A stretch of DNA of 64,000 nt from Mycolicibacterium neoaurum VKM Ac-1815D (GCF_000317305.3 NC_023036.2:5022001-5086000); one strand, 5' to 3'. Positions 26,485 through 35,612 are shown, counted from the stretch's first letter. A program made the numbers and translations. The notes: generated by a model from the letters alone, not told the origin.

Positions 26485-26989
26485 CCTCAGAATCCAGGCG
26501 GAAAACCCTCGGCTGCCGGCCCGATTTACGCTCGATATCGGCGTGGAAGGGCGAAATCTTCACCACGGCGTCCCAAATGCACTGGCGATCTTCGCCAGTC
26601 ATGAGCACCGCACGGCATTCGGTCTCGGCACCCGTGATGTTCACTCGGCACTCTGGCCGAGCCAACAACCAGGCAGACCACAGCGGATGTGTCGGTCGCG
26701 ACCAGTTCGTGCCGACGATGTATCGCAAACCGTCTATCTCGTGGTACTGCAGGGGAATCACGGTCTGCTCGCCACGCGCGTTCCGAACCAACAGCGTCAA
26801 TGCCGGAATCCGGGATACGCCCGTCACTGTCCAGCGTCCCGCTGTGAGCTTGAATAGCACGCGGTCGAGCGCTACCGACGAACGACGGATCGGAGCAGCC
26901 AGATCGTGGTGGCCGACCGCGAGCACCATGCGGCGAACCACTCCGACGAGTCCGCCACGTGCCGGAGACGAGTCGGGCGACGAGACCAT
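26465..26989 (-). CDS. Ddn-like deazaflavin (F420)-dependent oxidoreductase
   Basis: 174 aa of the nitroreductase-family deazaflavin-dependent group (split beta-barrel). Visible are TGVSRIPALTLLVRNARG, HEIDGLRYIVGTNW and HPLWSAWLLARPECRVNI, the family's F420-binding core. The ATG at 26989 has GGAGG six bases upstream and is better than the upstream start at 27010. Members reduce quinones or nitroimidazoles with F420H2. In the island it may reduce an intermediate or act as a quinone reductase. Confidence 0.82.
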   Translation of the reverse strand: MVSSPDSSPARGGLVGVVRRMVLAVGHHDLAAPIRRSSVALDRVLFKLTAGRWTVTGVSRIPALTLLVRNARGEQTVIPLQYHEIDGLRYIVGTNWSRPTHPLWSAWLLARPECRVNITGAETECRAVLMTGEDRQCIWDAVVKISPFHADIERKSGRQPRVFRLDSEVIGEHH

Positions 26990-27085
26990 GCTTCCTCCAG
27001 ACGTTCTCAACTACACATCATCCGCGATGACACTAACGCGTGGTGCGCAGGCATGCCGTCCCGGTCGAGCAGAGAAGAGACATCC

Positions 27086-28465
27086 ATGGAGCAGCTGACC
27101 GGATACGACGCCAGTTTTCTCTACCTGGAAACACCGACACATTTCCATCAGGGTTGCGGTGTCATCATTCTCGACACATCGACCGTGCCCGGCGGCTACA
27201 CCTTTGAAAGGCTCCGGACATGGCTCTCAGAGCGCATCCAGGAAATACCTACATACACCGAGAAGGCCTTCGACCCTTGGTACAACCTCGGTCATCCGTT
27301 CTGGATGAAGGATCGCTCGTTCGACCTCGACCATCACCTCCATCGTGTCAGTATCGCTGCACCCGGGACACAACGTGAACTGGCAGCCGAGTGTTCAAGA
27401 ATCGCTTCAATCCCCCTCGATCAACACCGCCCGCTTTGGACCATCACAGTGCTCGAGGGTCTTGCCGACGGCAACGTCGCGGTTCTGATCAAGCGCCACA
27501 ACGCCAGCCTCGACGGTGTCAGAGGTAACTCGCAGCTCGGTCAATTGTGCGGTACTGCGGCCAACCAGTACTCGGTTGTCCGCGACGCCGGAGACGCTGA
27601 ACCGCTGCGGGTAGCAGTCGACGGTCTGAAGACATTCGTGGGCAAACCGGTGAAGCTGGCTCGGATGCTCTACGAGCTGATACACGCTCGTCGTCATCGG
27701 GAGACTCCGGTCCTGCCACCGGGGGTTCCCAGCCCGATGTCGGCGCCGCGGACCTCCTTCAACACCACCCTCACCCCGAACCGGAATCTGGCATGGGTCA
27801 GTCTGCCGCTGGCGGACGTCGTCGACGCCAAACGCCTTCTGGGCGTGAAGCTCAACGATGTGATGCTGGCGCTTACTGCCGATGTGGTGCGGCACTACCT
27901 GCTGCAGCGTGGCGAATTGCCCGAAGTCCCATTGCAGGCGTTCGTTCCCGCATCGGTCCACGACAAGCCTGGACAGCATGGCAGGAACCGCACCACGGGA
28001 CTGTTGACCAGTTTGCAGACCCTGACTGTCGATCCGGTGCGCCGGGCGCACGAGATAGCGTCCATCACCGATGCCGCCAAAAGACATGCCGAAGCTCTTG
28101 GCCCCGGACGTATTCATGACAGGTTCGACTTCAGTGCCCGCTACTGGGGCCTTCTGTTCAGCGCGTACTCCCGCCTGAGGATGGCAGACCGGCACAGTGT
28201 GATGCAGAATCTTGTGTTGTCCAACATCGGTGGCCGTCATACGGACCTGTACTTCGCCGGTGCCCGGATAACTGCTTTCTATCCTTTCGGCGCGCCGTTC
28301 GATGGAGGCGCGCTCTTTGTCACCATCGCCTCGCACGAGGATCAGCTCAATGTCGGTCTTATCGCGTGCCCGGAAATCCTGCCCGACTTGGCCGATCTTG
28401 CAGCCGGCTTTCCGCGCGCGCTGGCCGAGCTCAAGAGGGCGCTCGAGACCGCTCCGTGCGACTAG
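27086..28465 (+). CDS. WS/DGAT-like acyltransferase with an altered catalytic motif
   Basis: 459 aa from the ATG at 27086, the usual length for mycobacterial Tgs/wax-ester synthase proteins. Family landmarks: MEQLTGYDASFLYLETPTHF, HRPLWTITVLEGL, and C-terminal LSNIGGRHTDLYFAGARI. These enzymes transfer an acyl group from acyl-CoA to an alcohol or diacylglycerol. The active motif HHxxxDG reads HNASLDG (His138-Asn139 ... Asp143-Gly144): the second His, the general base by homology to chloramphenicol acetyltransferase, is Asn (AAC for CAC). The protein is otherwise intact, so it may be inactive, use another base, or act on another nucleophile such as an amine. Confidence 0.88.
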   Translation: MEQLTGYDASFLYLETPTHFHQGCGVIILDTSTVPGGYTFERLRTWLSERIQEIPTYTEKAFDPWYNLGHPFWMKDRSFDLDHHLHRVSIAAPGTQRELAAECSRIASIPLDQHRPLWTITVLEGLADGNVAVLIKRHNASLDGVRGNSQLGQLCGTAANQYSVVRDAGDAEPLRVAVDGLKTFVGKPVKLARMLYELIHARRHRETPVLPPGVPSPMSAPRTSFNTTLTPNRNLAWVSLPLADVVDAKRLLGVKLNDVMLALTADVVRHYLLQRGELPEVPLQAFVPASVHDKPGQHGRNRTTGLLTSLQTLTVDPVRRAHEIASITDAAKRHAEALGPGRIHDRFDFSARYWGLLFSAYSRLRMADRHSVMQNLVLSNIGGRHTDLYFAGARITAFYPFGAPFDGGALFVTIASHEDQLNVGLIACPEILPDLADLAAGFPRALAELKRALETAPCD

Positions 28466-28509
28466 AGCCGGTCTCTGCTCCCCGATACGTCCACCGAAGG
28501 AGGTCGATC

Positions 28510-30690
28510 ATCTCCGACCGTTACCGCGCCGCTACCGCCGCGACCATTGAGGCGCTCATCGAACTGAACCGCAGCAAACGCCCTAACATCCTGGTTTCGG
28601 GATTGGCCATAACGGTAGAGAGCGCGCAGGTCGGTTACCTGATGAGTGAAATATGCCCGGGTGAAGTCGATTATGTCACCTACTATTCGAATTCTCTTGA
28701 GGAGGCCTTCTCCGGCGCACTCCGACTAGCTCGACACACCAGCAAGCTCGGGACGACCGAGGATGCACACAGTTGGGTCCTGGTGTACGACCCGACGTCA
28801 CGACTGCAAAGGTATTTCGATCCGCTCGCTGAAACCGGGGACATCGGGCTCGTCCGCCATGTTCGGTTCGCCAGGTCGGCCGAAGAAGTCGCGGACGCGT
28901 TCGGCAGTCGCCGCTGGAGTGCGTTCGCGATTCTTGATCCGGATGAATCCGCCGCGGTGCTGCTCGAAGAGGCCCACCTCCGCAACATGCTTTGTGTGAT
29001 CGCCGAGAGTCGGTCGCTGCCCGAGCGAGGGACTTTGGCACAGAGGGTCGCCGGCGGCGACATCTACGTCTTCGGGGAGAACCTGGTCGACTTCCAGGTG
29101 CCGTTCGGTTGCCTCTCGATGTCGCCGGCAGCCTACGCGGTGTGGAATAACCCATTGGATGCCATGGCGCAGACATCGACGTTCGCTGCGAGTGCGACCG
29201 CTTTGTCTCTGGTGCTGAACACCTTACGAACCTGCGGATACGTCACGAGTGAGCATGAGTCAGTGCTGGGTGATATCGAGTCCTCACGGCGGTTGCGCAA
29301 CGACTACTTTCACCGTCATTCGAATCCCTCTGCAGCCGATCTGATGGAGGCCTTCGGGTTGGACTTCGATTTCGATGCGGCCGAGGGCGCCCAGATCACC
29401 CTGCGCGACGGCACCACGCTGCTGGACTGCGCCCTGGGAAATGGCGCCAATCTTCGAGGCCACAACCCTCCGGACTTCGCCGACGCCATCTCGCGGCACG
29501 ACGAAGCTATCGACTACAACCACAAGCTGGCTGAACTGCTGTCCGTATTGAGCGGTTTCGAGGTTACCGTGCCCGCGGTGAGCGGTGCCACCAGTGTCGA
29601 GAATGCGTTGTTTCTCGCCAGAATGGCACGCCCGACCAAACCGCGGATCGTCACGTTCAACGGCAACTTCTCGGGCAAGACGATTCCCACACTGAATGTG
29701 AGTCGGCACGGTCCGCAGCGTTCAGCCAGCATCAAAGACGCTTTCGCGCCCTACTATCCGGACGTCATCTTCGTTAATCCGTTCGCGCGGGGTGCGGCGG
29801 ATGACCTGATCGCGGCCCTGTCTGGTGGCGACGTCGGCCTGGTCTGGTGCGAGTTGGTCCAGGGTATGTCCTGCCGCGCGATTCCCGATGAGCTCCTACA
29901 GATCATCGCCTCGCTGAAGCATGACATGGGATACCTGATCGGTATCGACGAAGTCTTGACCGGAGTATGGCGCAGTGCTGACACCTTCCTGTTGGCACAA
30001 TCGTGGCTACCCGATGTGGTGGACATAGCTTCCATCGCCAAGCCCCTCTCCGACATGATGGTCCCGGTAGCGGCGACTCTGACGACCACCGAGGTGATCT
30101 GGAGCTGCCGCCAGACGAATGACGCAGCGGTCGATCAGTTACTCAAGCGATACCGGAACAATCTGTGTGCGCACGTAGCCTGGCATGCATTGCAGAGTGT
30201 CAACACCGAAGCTGCGCGAGAACATCGGCGACTCGCCGAAGGACAGCTGCGCGAAGGGCTGGTCCGACTCGCCGATCGCTCTCCCTTGTACGAATCGGTA
30301 CAAGGACACGGCATGCACGTTCGGTTGATTGCCAACTCGAGGCTCTTCCCCTTCCGAGAGAACAGTCTGATGGGGGAACTTCTCGGACAGGCTTTCGAGG
30401 ACCTGATCCTTCGTCGGTGCCGAGTCATCCTGGGCCGCGGACGATTCTTCCCGCCGCTGTTTCCCCCACCGGATACCATTGCGCAGGCCGTCTCCCGCCT
30501 GGAATACGGGCTTGAGGGAGTAACGGCTTTCACCGTCTACGTCAACCTGCTCCGGAACGTCGCCGGTTTAGCGTCGTTCGCGGTACGGCGGTGGGTTCGG
30601 CGGCTGCGCCCACAATCCGATGGTGGTCAGACGATAGACGGACGTGATCGATGCTCCGGCGAGTTCCCTCATGGTCACTCGCCGAGATGA
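28510..30690 (+). CDS. Double-domain class III aminotransferase-like protein
   Basis: About 726 aa. The C-terminal half (about 275-700) is a class III PLP aminotransferase: VSGATSVENALFLARMARPT, GIDEVLTGVW (PLP-nitrogen Asp) and IASIAKPLSDMMVPV with the likely Schiff-base Lys511. The N-terminal 260 residues repeat the same fold in shortened form (SLEEAFSGALRLARHTSK, then VPFGCLS, then TSTFAASATALSLVLNTL), but GENLVDFQVPFG has no lysine at the PLP position, so that half is probably non-catalytic. No ATG, GTG or TTG follows the strong ribosome site GAAGGAGGT (28496-28504); the best-spaced codon is ATC at 28510, given here. A GTG at 28456 inside the WS/DGAT end is the alternative. Likely converts an aldehyde from the reductase into an amine. 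Confidence 0.82.
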   Translation: MSDRYRAATAATIEALIELNRSKRPNILVSGLAITVESAQVGYLMSEICPGEVDYVTYYSNSLEEAFSGALRLARHTSKLGTTEDAHSWVLVYDPTSRLQRYFDPLAETGDIGLVRHVRFARSAEEVADAFGSRRWSAFAILDPDESAAVLLEEAHLRNMLCVIAESRSLPERGTLAQRVAGGDIYVFGENLVDFQVPFGCLSMSPAAYAVWNNPLDAMAQTSTFAASATALSLVLNTLRTCGYVTSEHESVLGDIESSRRLRNDYFHRHSNPSAADLMEAFGLDFDFDAAEGAQITLRDGTTLLDCALGNGANLRGHNPPDFADAISRHDEAIDYNHKLAELLSVLSGFEVTVPAVSGATSVENALFLARMARPTKPRIVTFNGNFSGKTIPTLNVSRHGPQRSASIKDAFAPYYPDVIFVNPFARGAADDLIAALSGGDVGLVWCELVQGMSCRAIPDELLQIIASLKHDMGYLIGIDEVLTGVWRSADTFLLAQSWLPDVVDIASIAKPLSDMMVPVAATLTTTEVIWSCRQTNDAAVDQLLKRYRNNLCAHVAWHALQSVNTEAAREHRRLAEGQLREGLVRLADRSPLYESVQGHGMHVRLIANSRLFPFRENSLMGELLGQAFEDLILRRCRVILGRGRFFPPLFPPPDTIAQAVSRLEYGLEGVTAFTVYVNLLRNVAGLASFAVRRWVRRLRPQSDGGQTIDGRDRCSGEFPHGHSPR

Positions 30691-31655
30691 TCGTCACGGC
30701 TGTCCCACCACCACTCGGCTGTGGAGGTCTCGGTCACGCCGGCGACGGCATTGATGGCGTCGAAGAGATCCTCGGCGGCACGATCGTCCAGTGCGATCGA
30801 CGGCGCAGGGCTGAACCCGTCCACCTTCGCGTAGGACATCCCCACCGGCAGCGCACCGCGCGCCAGCATGTCGCACAGCCAGTCGGCCGACCGTTGCGGC
30901 GTGCTGAATCCGTCGACTCCGGTGAGCAGCGGAAAGAGCTTCCGCACCACCCATCTGGAGATTCGCGGCATGTTGCGGGCGATTTCTGTGCCGGCCATGA
31001 TCCCAGGATCGTAGGAAAGGATCGCAGTACGTTCCGGCATACGAGCGGTGTACGCCCGGCACAACCGAACCGTCGCACGCTTGCTGACCGCGTAGGCCTG
31101 TGGCCCCGGCAACGCCCCTGCCTCGAACATGGTTTCGGCAGAAGGTTCCACTGTGGCAGGCAGTCCGGTCCACCAACGCCGGCGACTGTTCGCACCCGAT
31201 CCGACGAAGACCAGATTCAGCGCGGTGTGCTGACCGACATGAGGAGACAACAGCGCCACCAGGAGGTGCGGACCGATGAGGTTCGTCACGAGCGTGGCAT
31301 CGAGTCCTTCTGCGGTTCGACCGGAGACGGCCCCAGGATGGACCGCGGCGTTGAGCACCACGGCGCCCAGCGGCGCGATCTCCTCGGAACGCAACCAACT
31401 GCACAACCGAGTGGCGGCGGTCCTGACACCGCTCAAGGTGGCGAAATCACAAACCAGATAGCGGGCCTTTTCATCACCAAGGCGGGCCCGCAGATCCTCT
31501 CGGCGTGTTTCGTTGCGGCACAGAAAGATCGGTTGGAAGCGAGAGTCGCATGTGATGCGTTCGGCCATCGCCAATCCCAAACCCGATGTCGGCCCCGTCA
31601 GAACGAGGCTCCGCCGGCAAACGTTGTTGTGCACCTCAGCAGAGTACGACTCCAC
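30675..31655 (-). CDS. Short-chain dehydrogenase/reductase, island
   Basis: 326 aa SDR of the protochlorophyllide-reductase/retinol-dehydrogenase-like type. Cofactor motif TGPTSGLGLA, VLNAAVH loop (NNAG equivalent), Ser in FVGSGANS and Tyr-x3-Lys in YAVSKRA. An Arg after the first strand region (LCRNETRRE) suggests NADP preference. GTG start at 31655 (an in-frame GTG at 31634 is possible). It is divergent from the BVMO with only 20 bp between starts, and overlaps the aminotransferase 3' end by 16 bp. Could interconvert alcohol and aldehyde or ketone forms of the product. Confidence 0.86.
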   Translation of the reverse strand: MESYSAEVHNNVCRRSLVLTGPTSGLGLAMAERITCDSRFQPIFLCRNETRREDLRARLGDEKARYLVCDFATLSGVRTAATRLCSWLRSEEIAPLGAVVLNAAVHPGAVSGRTAEGLDATLVTNLIGPHLLVALLSPHVGQHTALNLVFVGSGANSRRRWWTGLPATVEPSAETMFEAGALPGPQAYAVSKRATVRLCRAYTARMPERTAILSYDPGIMAGTEIARNMPRISRWVVRKLFPLLTGVDGFSTPQRSADWLCDMLARGALPVGMSYAKVDGFSPAPSIALDDRAAEDLFDAINAVAGVTETSTAEWWWDSRDDHLGE

Positions 31656-31675
31656 ATCGACCAGCGGGAGAACAG

Positions 31676-33130
31676 ATGAACAATGGTGTCCATGAGCACG
31701 TCGATGTCGTAGTCATCGGCGCAGGAATCGCCGGGATCAGCGCCGCCTGGCATATCCGAAGGCACTGTCCTGATCTCAGTGTCGCAGTCCTGGAGGGCCG
31801 TTCGGAGCTGGGTGGCACGTGGAGCCTGTTTCGCTACCCCGGAGTGCGCTGCGATTCCGATATGTACACCCTGGGATTCACGTTCGCGCCATGGACCGAG
31901 CAGGATGCCATCGTGGGCGGCGATGTCATCCTGGCGTACCTGAAACGAGTCGTCGACCAGGAAAAACTGACTCCATTCATCCGACTGGGACATCAGGTAC
32001 ACGCCGCGCGCTGGTCGAGTCGACAGAAGCGATGGTCGATTCAGGTCACCGGCTCCAGCGGGAATCGGGAGATGACATGCTCATTTCTGTTGGCGTGCAC
32101 GGGTTACTACCGATACGACGGGGGCTACCTTCCCGACTTCCCAGGTATCGACGACTTCGAAGGCGTAGTCGTACACCCTCAACAGTGGCCGCAGGAACTG
32201 TCGGTCGAAGACCGACGCGTGGCGGTGATCGGCAGCGGCGCAACAGCGATGACGCTGGCTCCGACCTTGGCAACCAAAGCAGCCCACGTCACCATGGTGC
32301 AACGGTCGCCGACTTACGTAGTCAGTCGTCCCCGTCGCGATCGGGTCGCAAATCTGCTGCTGCGTAATCTTCCACGCCCCGCCGCGTACTCCCTCATCCG
32401 AGCCAAGAACATATCCATGATGATGCTCTCGCTGTACATGGCCAGGAAGGTTCCGGCACGTATGGGCGAGGCCATCATCGATCGAGCAAAGCGAGAACTC
32501 CCGGCCGGCTATGACGCCGAGACGCACTTCCGACCCAGGTACAAAATCTGGGACAACCGGCTCTGCCTGATCCTGGACGGGGATCTGTTCACATCAATCC
32601 GGCGGGGCGAGCTTTCGATGGCAACCGGGCAGGTGGAGCGCTTCGACAAAGACGGACTGATGCTTGGTAACGGCGAACATGTGCCCGCCGATGTCGTGGT
32701 GATGGCGACCGGATTCCACATGCGATTGTTCGGCGGCATAGATCTATACGTCGACGATGAGCAGATCAATCTTGCCGATACGGTGTGTTACAAGGGAATG
32801 ATGCTGCATGGCGTGCCGAATTTCGCCTTCACAGTCGGCTATCAGGCCGCTACTTACACACTGAAGGCCGATATCGTCTCGCGGTACGTCAGCCGGCTGC
32901 TCAACTACATGAGGGATCACCATATACACTGCGTCACACCGAATCTCGATGACGAGTCCGTACATCTGGTACCGTTCACCGAATACCGACCGGGATATGT
33001 CGAGCGCGTGCTCGACTCTCTTCCGCGCCAGGGTTCCAAGCCCCCGTGGCGATTGAGCATGAATTACTATCGTGATTCGTGGATGTCGCGGGTCCAGCCC
33101 ATCGCTGACGATCACTTGACGATGTCATGA
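31676..33130 (+). CDS. EthA-like Baeyer-Villiger monooxygenase
   Basis: 484 aa from the ATG at 31676, close to EthA in length and in many blocks (GGTWSLFRYPGVRCDSDMYT, YKGMMLHGVPNFAFTVGY, QGSKPPWRLSMNYYRDS). FAD site GAGIAG at 15-20; BVMO fingerprint FxGxxxHxxxWP at 161-172 (FEGVVVHPQQWP); second dinucleotide site VIGSGAT. Inserts oxygen next to a ketone using NADPH and O2, or oxidises S/N atoms. Physiological substrate unknown; the family prefers long-chain ketones. Confidence 0.92.
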   Translation: MNNGVHEHVDVVVIGAGIAGISAAWHIRRHCPDLSVAVLEGRSELGGTWSLFRYPGVRCDSDMYTLGFTFAPWTEQDAIVGGDVILAYLKRVVDQEKLTPFIRLGHQVHAARWSSRQKRWSIQVTGSSGNREMTCSFLLACTGYYRYDGGYLPDFPGIDDFEGVVVHPQQWPQELSVEDRRVAVIGSGATAMTLAPTLATKAAHVTMVQRSPTYVVSRPRRDRVANLLLRNLPRPAAYSLIRAKNISMMMLSLYMARKVPARMGEAIIDRAKRELPAGYDAETHFRPRYKIWDNRLCLILDGDLFTSIRRGELSMATGQVERFDKDGLMLGNGEHVPADVVVMATGFHMRLFGGIDLYVDDEQINLADTVCYKGMMLHGVPNFAFTVGYQAATYTLKADIVSRYVSRLLNYMRDHHIHCVTPNLDDESVHLVPFTEYRPGYVERVLDSLPRQGSKPPWRLSMNYYRDSWMSRVQPIADDHLTMS

Positions 33131-33179
33131 CCGACGGATTCCAGTACCCGGCTATACGCAGATCTAGGCCGGTGACCTG

Positions 33180-34433
33180 ATGGTAGACAACTTCGCGGTT
33201 TGTTCTCCATGGCCGGTTCGCACGCTCAACCGGATCGGCCGTCCGTTGGCCGCCGGGGGCCTGGCACCCACACTCCAATCTGGAAGTCTGCGATCAGCGG
33301 CGGGCACGTCGGCGGGGATGGATTGGGTCGCCGACTCTTACTTGGACGAGGCGCTGGATGTCCTGACCGAATCCTTGGTAGCGGAAGCCGAACTCAGTTA
33401 TCTCGGCCGAATAATGGTGCAGAAACGGCTCGTACGCATGCTGACAACTCGATTGCGCATGCGGCGCCTGCTTCGGAGCCGCCCCGAAATCGCAGAGCGG
33501 ACGATTGCCCCACCTGTGGTCATCGTCGGATTGCAACGCTCGGGAACGACGTTGCTGCACCGGTTGTTGGCCGCCGACCCTGCGACACGGTCGATGGCGT
33601 CGTGGGAAGGCGCGCGACCGCTACCCGACGATGAGCAAGCTGCTCACGCTCCGGATTCTCGACGGGCAGTGGCCGCCAGGGAGGAACGCGCGCTGCGCTA
33701 TCTGCAACCACAGTTCTACGCGATTCACTCACTGGAATCGACTGCTCCAGAAGAAGACGTCCTACTCCTCGACTACTCCTTACACAGTCAGATGGCAGAG
33801 GTCATGTTCCATGTACCTTCATATGCGCGGTGGCTCTTGCAGCAGGACATGCGGCCGGCCTATGAACTGCACCGTGTGATGCTGCAGATTTTGGACTGGC
33901 AGCACTGTCGCGAGCGCTGGGTGCTCAAGTCGCCGGCGCACCTGGAACATCTTGATGCCCTGTTGGAGGCCTTGCCCGGCGCGGTCGTGGTGTGGACTCA
34001 CCGTGATCCCGCCCAGACGACGGCGTCCTCTTCCAGCATGCTTGCCCACTATCAGTCGCTGTTCAGCGACCGGGTCGACCACCGTCGATTGGCCCGTCAC
34101 TGGTTGGACAAGAACTCGACGATGATCGATCGCGCGATGCAGTTCCGGCGCACCAGCAAAGGTATTTTCGTGGATGTCCACTATCACGAACTCATGGCCG
34201 ATCCGATGAGTGTGATCGGGCGCATCTACGCGGCCCAGGGCCGCCCACTCAGCGACGCGGCGGCGGCCACCATGACGGATACGCTCGCGGCGAGTCCCCA
34301 GAACCTTCATGGCGAACACCGCTACAGCCTGCGTCAATTCGGCTTGAACGTTGCCGATGTCGACGACTGCTACAGCGGTTACATCGAGCATTTCTCCATA
34401 GATCGAGAACGGGGTGGCGTGCGTGAACTCTGA
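33180..34433 (+). CDS. PAPS-dependent sulfotransferase family protein
   Basis: 417 aa. 5'-phosphosulfate loop GLQRSGTTLLHRLL (about 117-130), catalytic-type His in the downstream LEHLDALL region, and 3'-phosphate motif VVWTHRDPAQTTASSSS (about 270-286). It belongs to the actinobacterial group that includes M. tuberculosis Rv3529c, which lies in the KstR regulon. It would transfer sulfate from PAPS to a hydroxyl or amine on a lipid or steroid. ATG at 33180 has a weak ribosome site. Overlaps the DUF1214 gene by 20 bp, so the two are probably co-translated. Confidence 0.88.
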   Translation: MVDNFAVCSPWPVRTLNRIGRPLAAGGLAPTLQSGSLRSAAGTSAGMDWVADSYLDEALDVLTESLVAEAELSYLGRIMVQKRLVRMLTTRLRMRRLLRSRPEIAERTIAPPVVIVGLQRSGTTLLHRLLAADPATRSMASWEGARPLPDDEQAAHAPDSRRAVAAREERALRYLQPQFYAIHSLESTAPEEDVLLLDYSLHSQMAEVMFHVPSYARWLLQQDMRPAYELHRVMLQILDWQHCRERWVLKSPAHLEHLDALLEALPGAVVVWTHRDPAQTTASSSSMLAHYQSLFSDRVDHRRLARHWLDKNSTMIDRAMQFRRTSKGIFVDVHYHELMADPMSVIGRIYAAQGRPLSDAAAATMTDTLAASPQNLHGEHRYSLRQFGLNVADVDDCYSGYIEHFSIDRERGGVREL

Positions 34434-35604
34434 AGACTTCGACAGTCGACCTTTCACCGAAGCGATTGCCGAGGCAGAGCGGCTGGTGGCCGCGGCGCCA
34501 CACATCGAATCCGAAGCCGATCTCTTGGAGGGACTGCAGTATCTGGCGGGGGGGATATCGGCGTCGCTACATCTGGTGTTCAACTTCAGCGAAGATCACC
34601 CGATGTTGCTCAGCGGTACTGGGCCGTTCACCAAGATGGGCCTCGACAATCCCGATTTCCTCTACTTCGCCGCGCAGATCGATGGCCGCAACACCTATGT
34701 CATCAGCGGCAGACGCGGGACGACGGTCGACCTGAACTTTCAATTGCTCAACAGTTCCTACACCGACCGTTCCTTACCGGACCAGCTGAATGCGTTCGAT
34801 GATCGCGACCTGGACCTCGGTGCAGACGGGACCTACCGGATAAGCCTCGGCGCAAAGCCCGCCCGCGGTTGTACCAAGCACATCCCCATGAAGCCCGGGC
34901 CCGCACAACTGATCGTCCGGGAGGCCTACAACGATTGGTCCGAGCAGCGCGGCAGTGTGGCGCTCACTCGGTGGGACACCGCAGGCGAGGGCGCCGCGCC
35001 GTTGGACCGTAGGTTTATCAGGGACCGATACGCGGGGGCGGGGATACACCTTGTCAACCGAATCAAAACCTGGTTGCAGTTCCCGCAGTGGTTCTATCAA
35101 AACAATCCGGCGAACACGTTCGAGCCCCCACGGATCACGCCGGGGGGCTTGGCATCCCAGTTCTCGTCCGTCGGGTTCTTCGAGTTGGAACCGCACCAGG
35201 CGCTGATCATCACCATTCCCCGATCACCTGCCCCCTACCAGGGATTCCAACTAGGCAGCATGTGGTACGTCTCGCTCGATTACATCAACCACCAGACTTC
35301 GCTGAACGCCCATCAGTCCCAGGTCGACCCCGACGGGAACATCCGACTGGTGATCAGTGAGAACAACCCCGGAATCGCGAACTGGATAGACACAGTCGGG
35401 CACCGCCGCGGCTTCATGAAGTTCCGCTGGCAACGCACCGAATACACGATCGGGGTCGACCAGGGACCACGGGCCGAGGTCGTCGAACTTGAGCAGATAC
35501 CCCGCGTCCTGCCCCATTTCTCCGAGAACGCCGTCACCGATGATCAATGGAAGTCACGCGTCGCCGCGCGGCAGATCGCCGTGGCCAACCGAATGCTCGG
35601 CTGA
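34414..35604 (+). CDS. DUF1214 domain protein
   Basis: 396 aa from a GTG at 34414. The C-terminal half carries a DUF1214-like block: ALIITIPRSPAPYQGFQLGS, SLDYINHQTSLNAHQSQVDP, DGNIRLVISENNPG and ANWIDTVGHRRGFMKFRW. DUF1214 and DUF1254 proteins have no settled biochemical role. Pairing with a sulfotransferase recalls Rv3529c-Rv3531c in the M. tuberculosis cholesterol region; orthology is inferred from memory. Last gene of the island, 8 bp from the convergent yrbE4B stop. Confidence 0.8.
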   Translation: MACVNSEDFDSRPFTEAIAEAERLVAAAPHIESEADLLEGLQYLAGGISASLHLVFNFSEDHPMLLSGTGPFTKMGLDNPDFLYFAAQIDGRNTYVISGRRGTTVDLNFQLLNSSYTDRSLPDQLNAFDDRDLDLGADGTYRISLGAKPARGCTKHIPMKPGPAQLIVREAYNDWSEQRGSVALTRWDTAGEGAAPLDRRFIRDRYAGAGIHLVNRIKTWLQFPQWFYQNNPANTFEPPRITPGGLASQFSSVGFFELEPHQALIITIPRSPAPYQGFQLGSMWYVSLDYINHQTSLNAHQSQVDPDGNIRLVISENNPGIANWIDTVGHRRGFMKFRWQRTEYTIGVDQGPRAEVVELEQIPRVLPHFSENAVTDDQWKSRVAARQIAVANRMLG

Positions 35605-35612
35605 GTGCCTCG

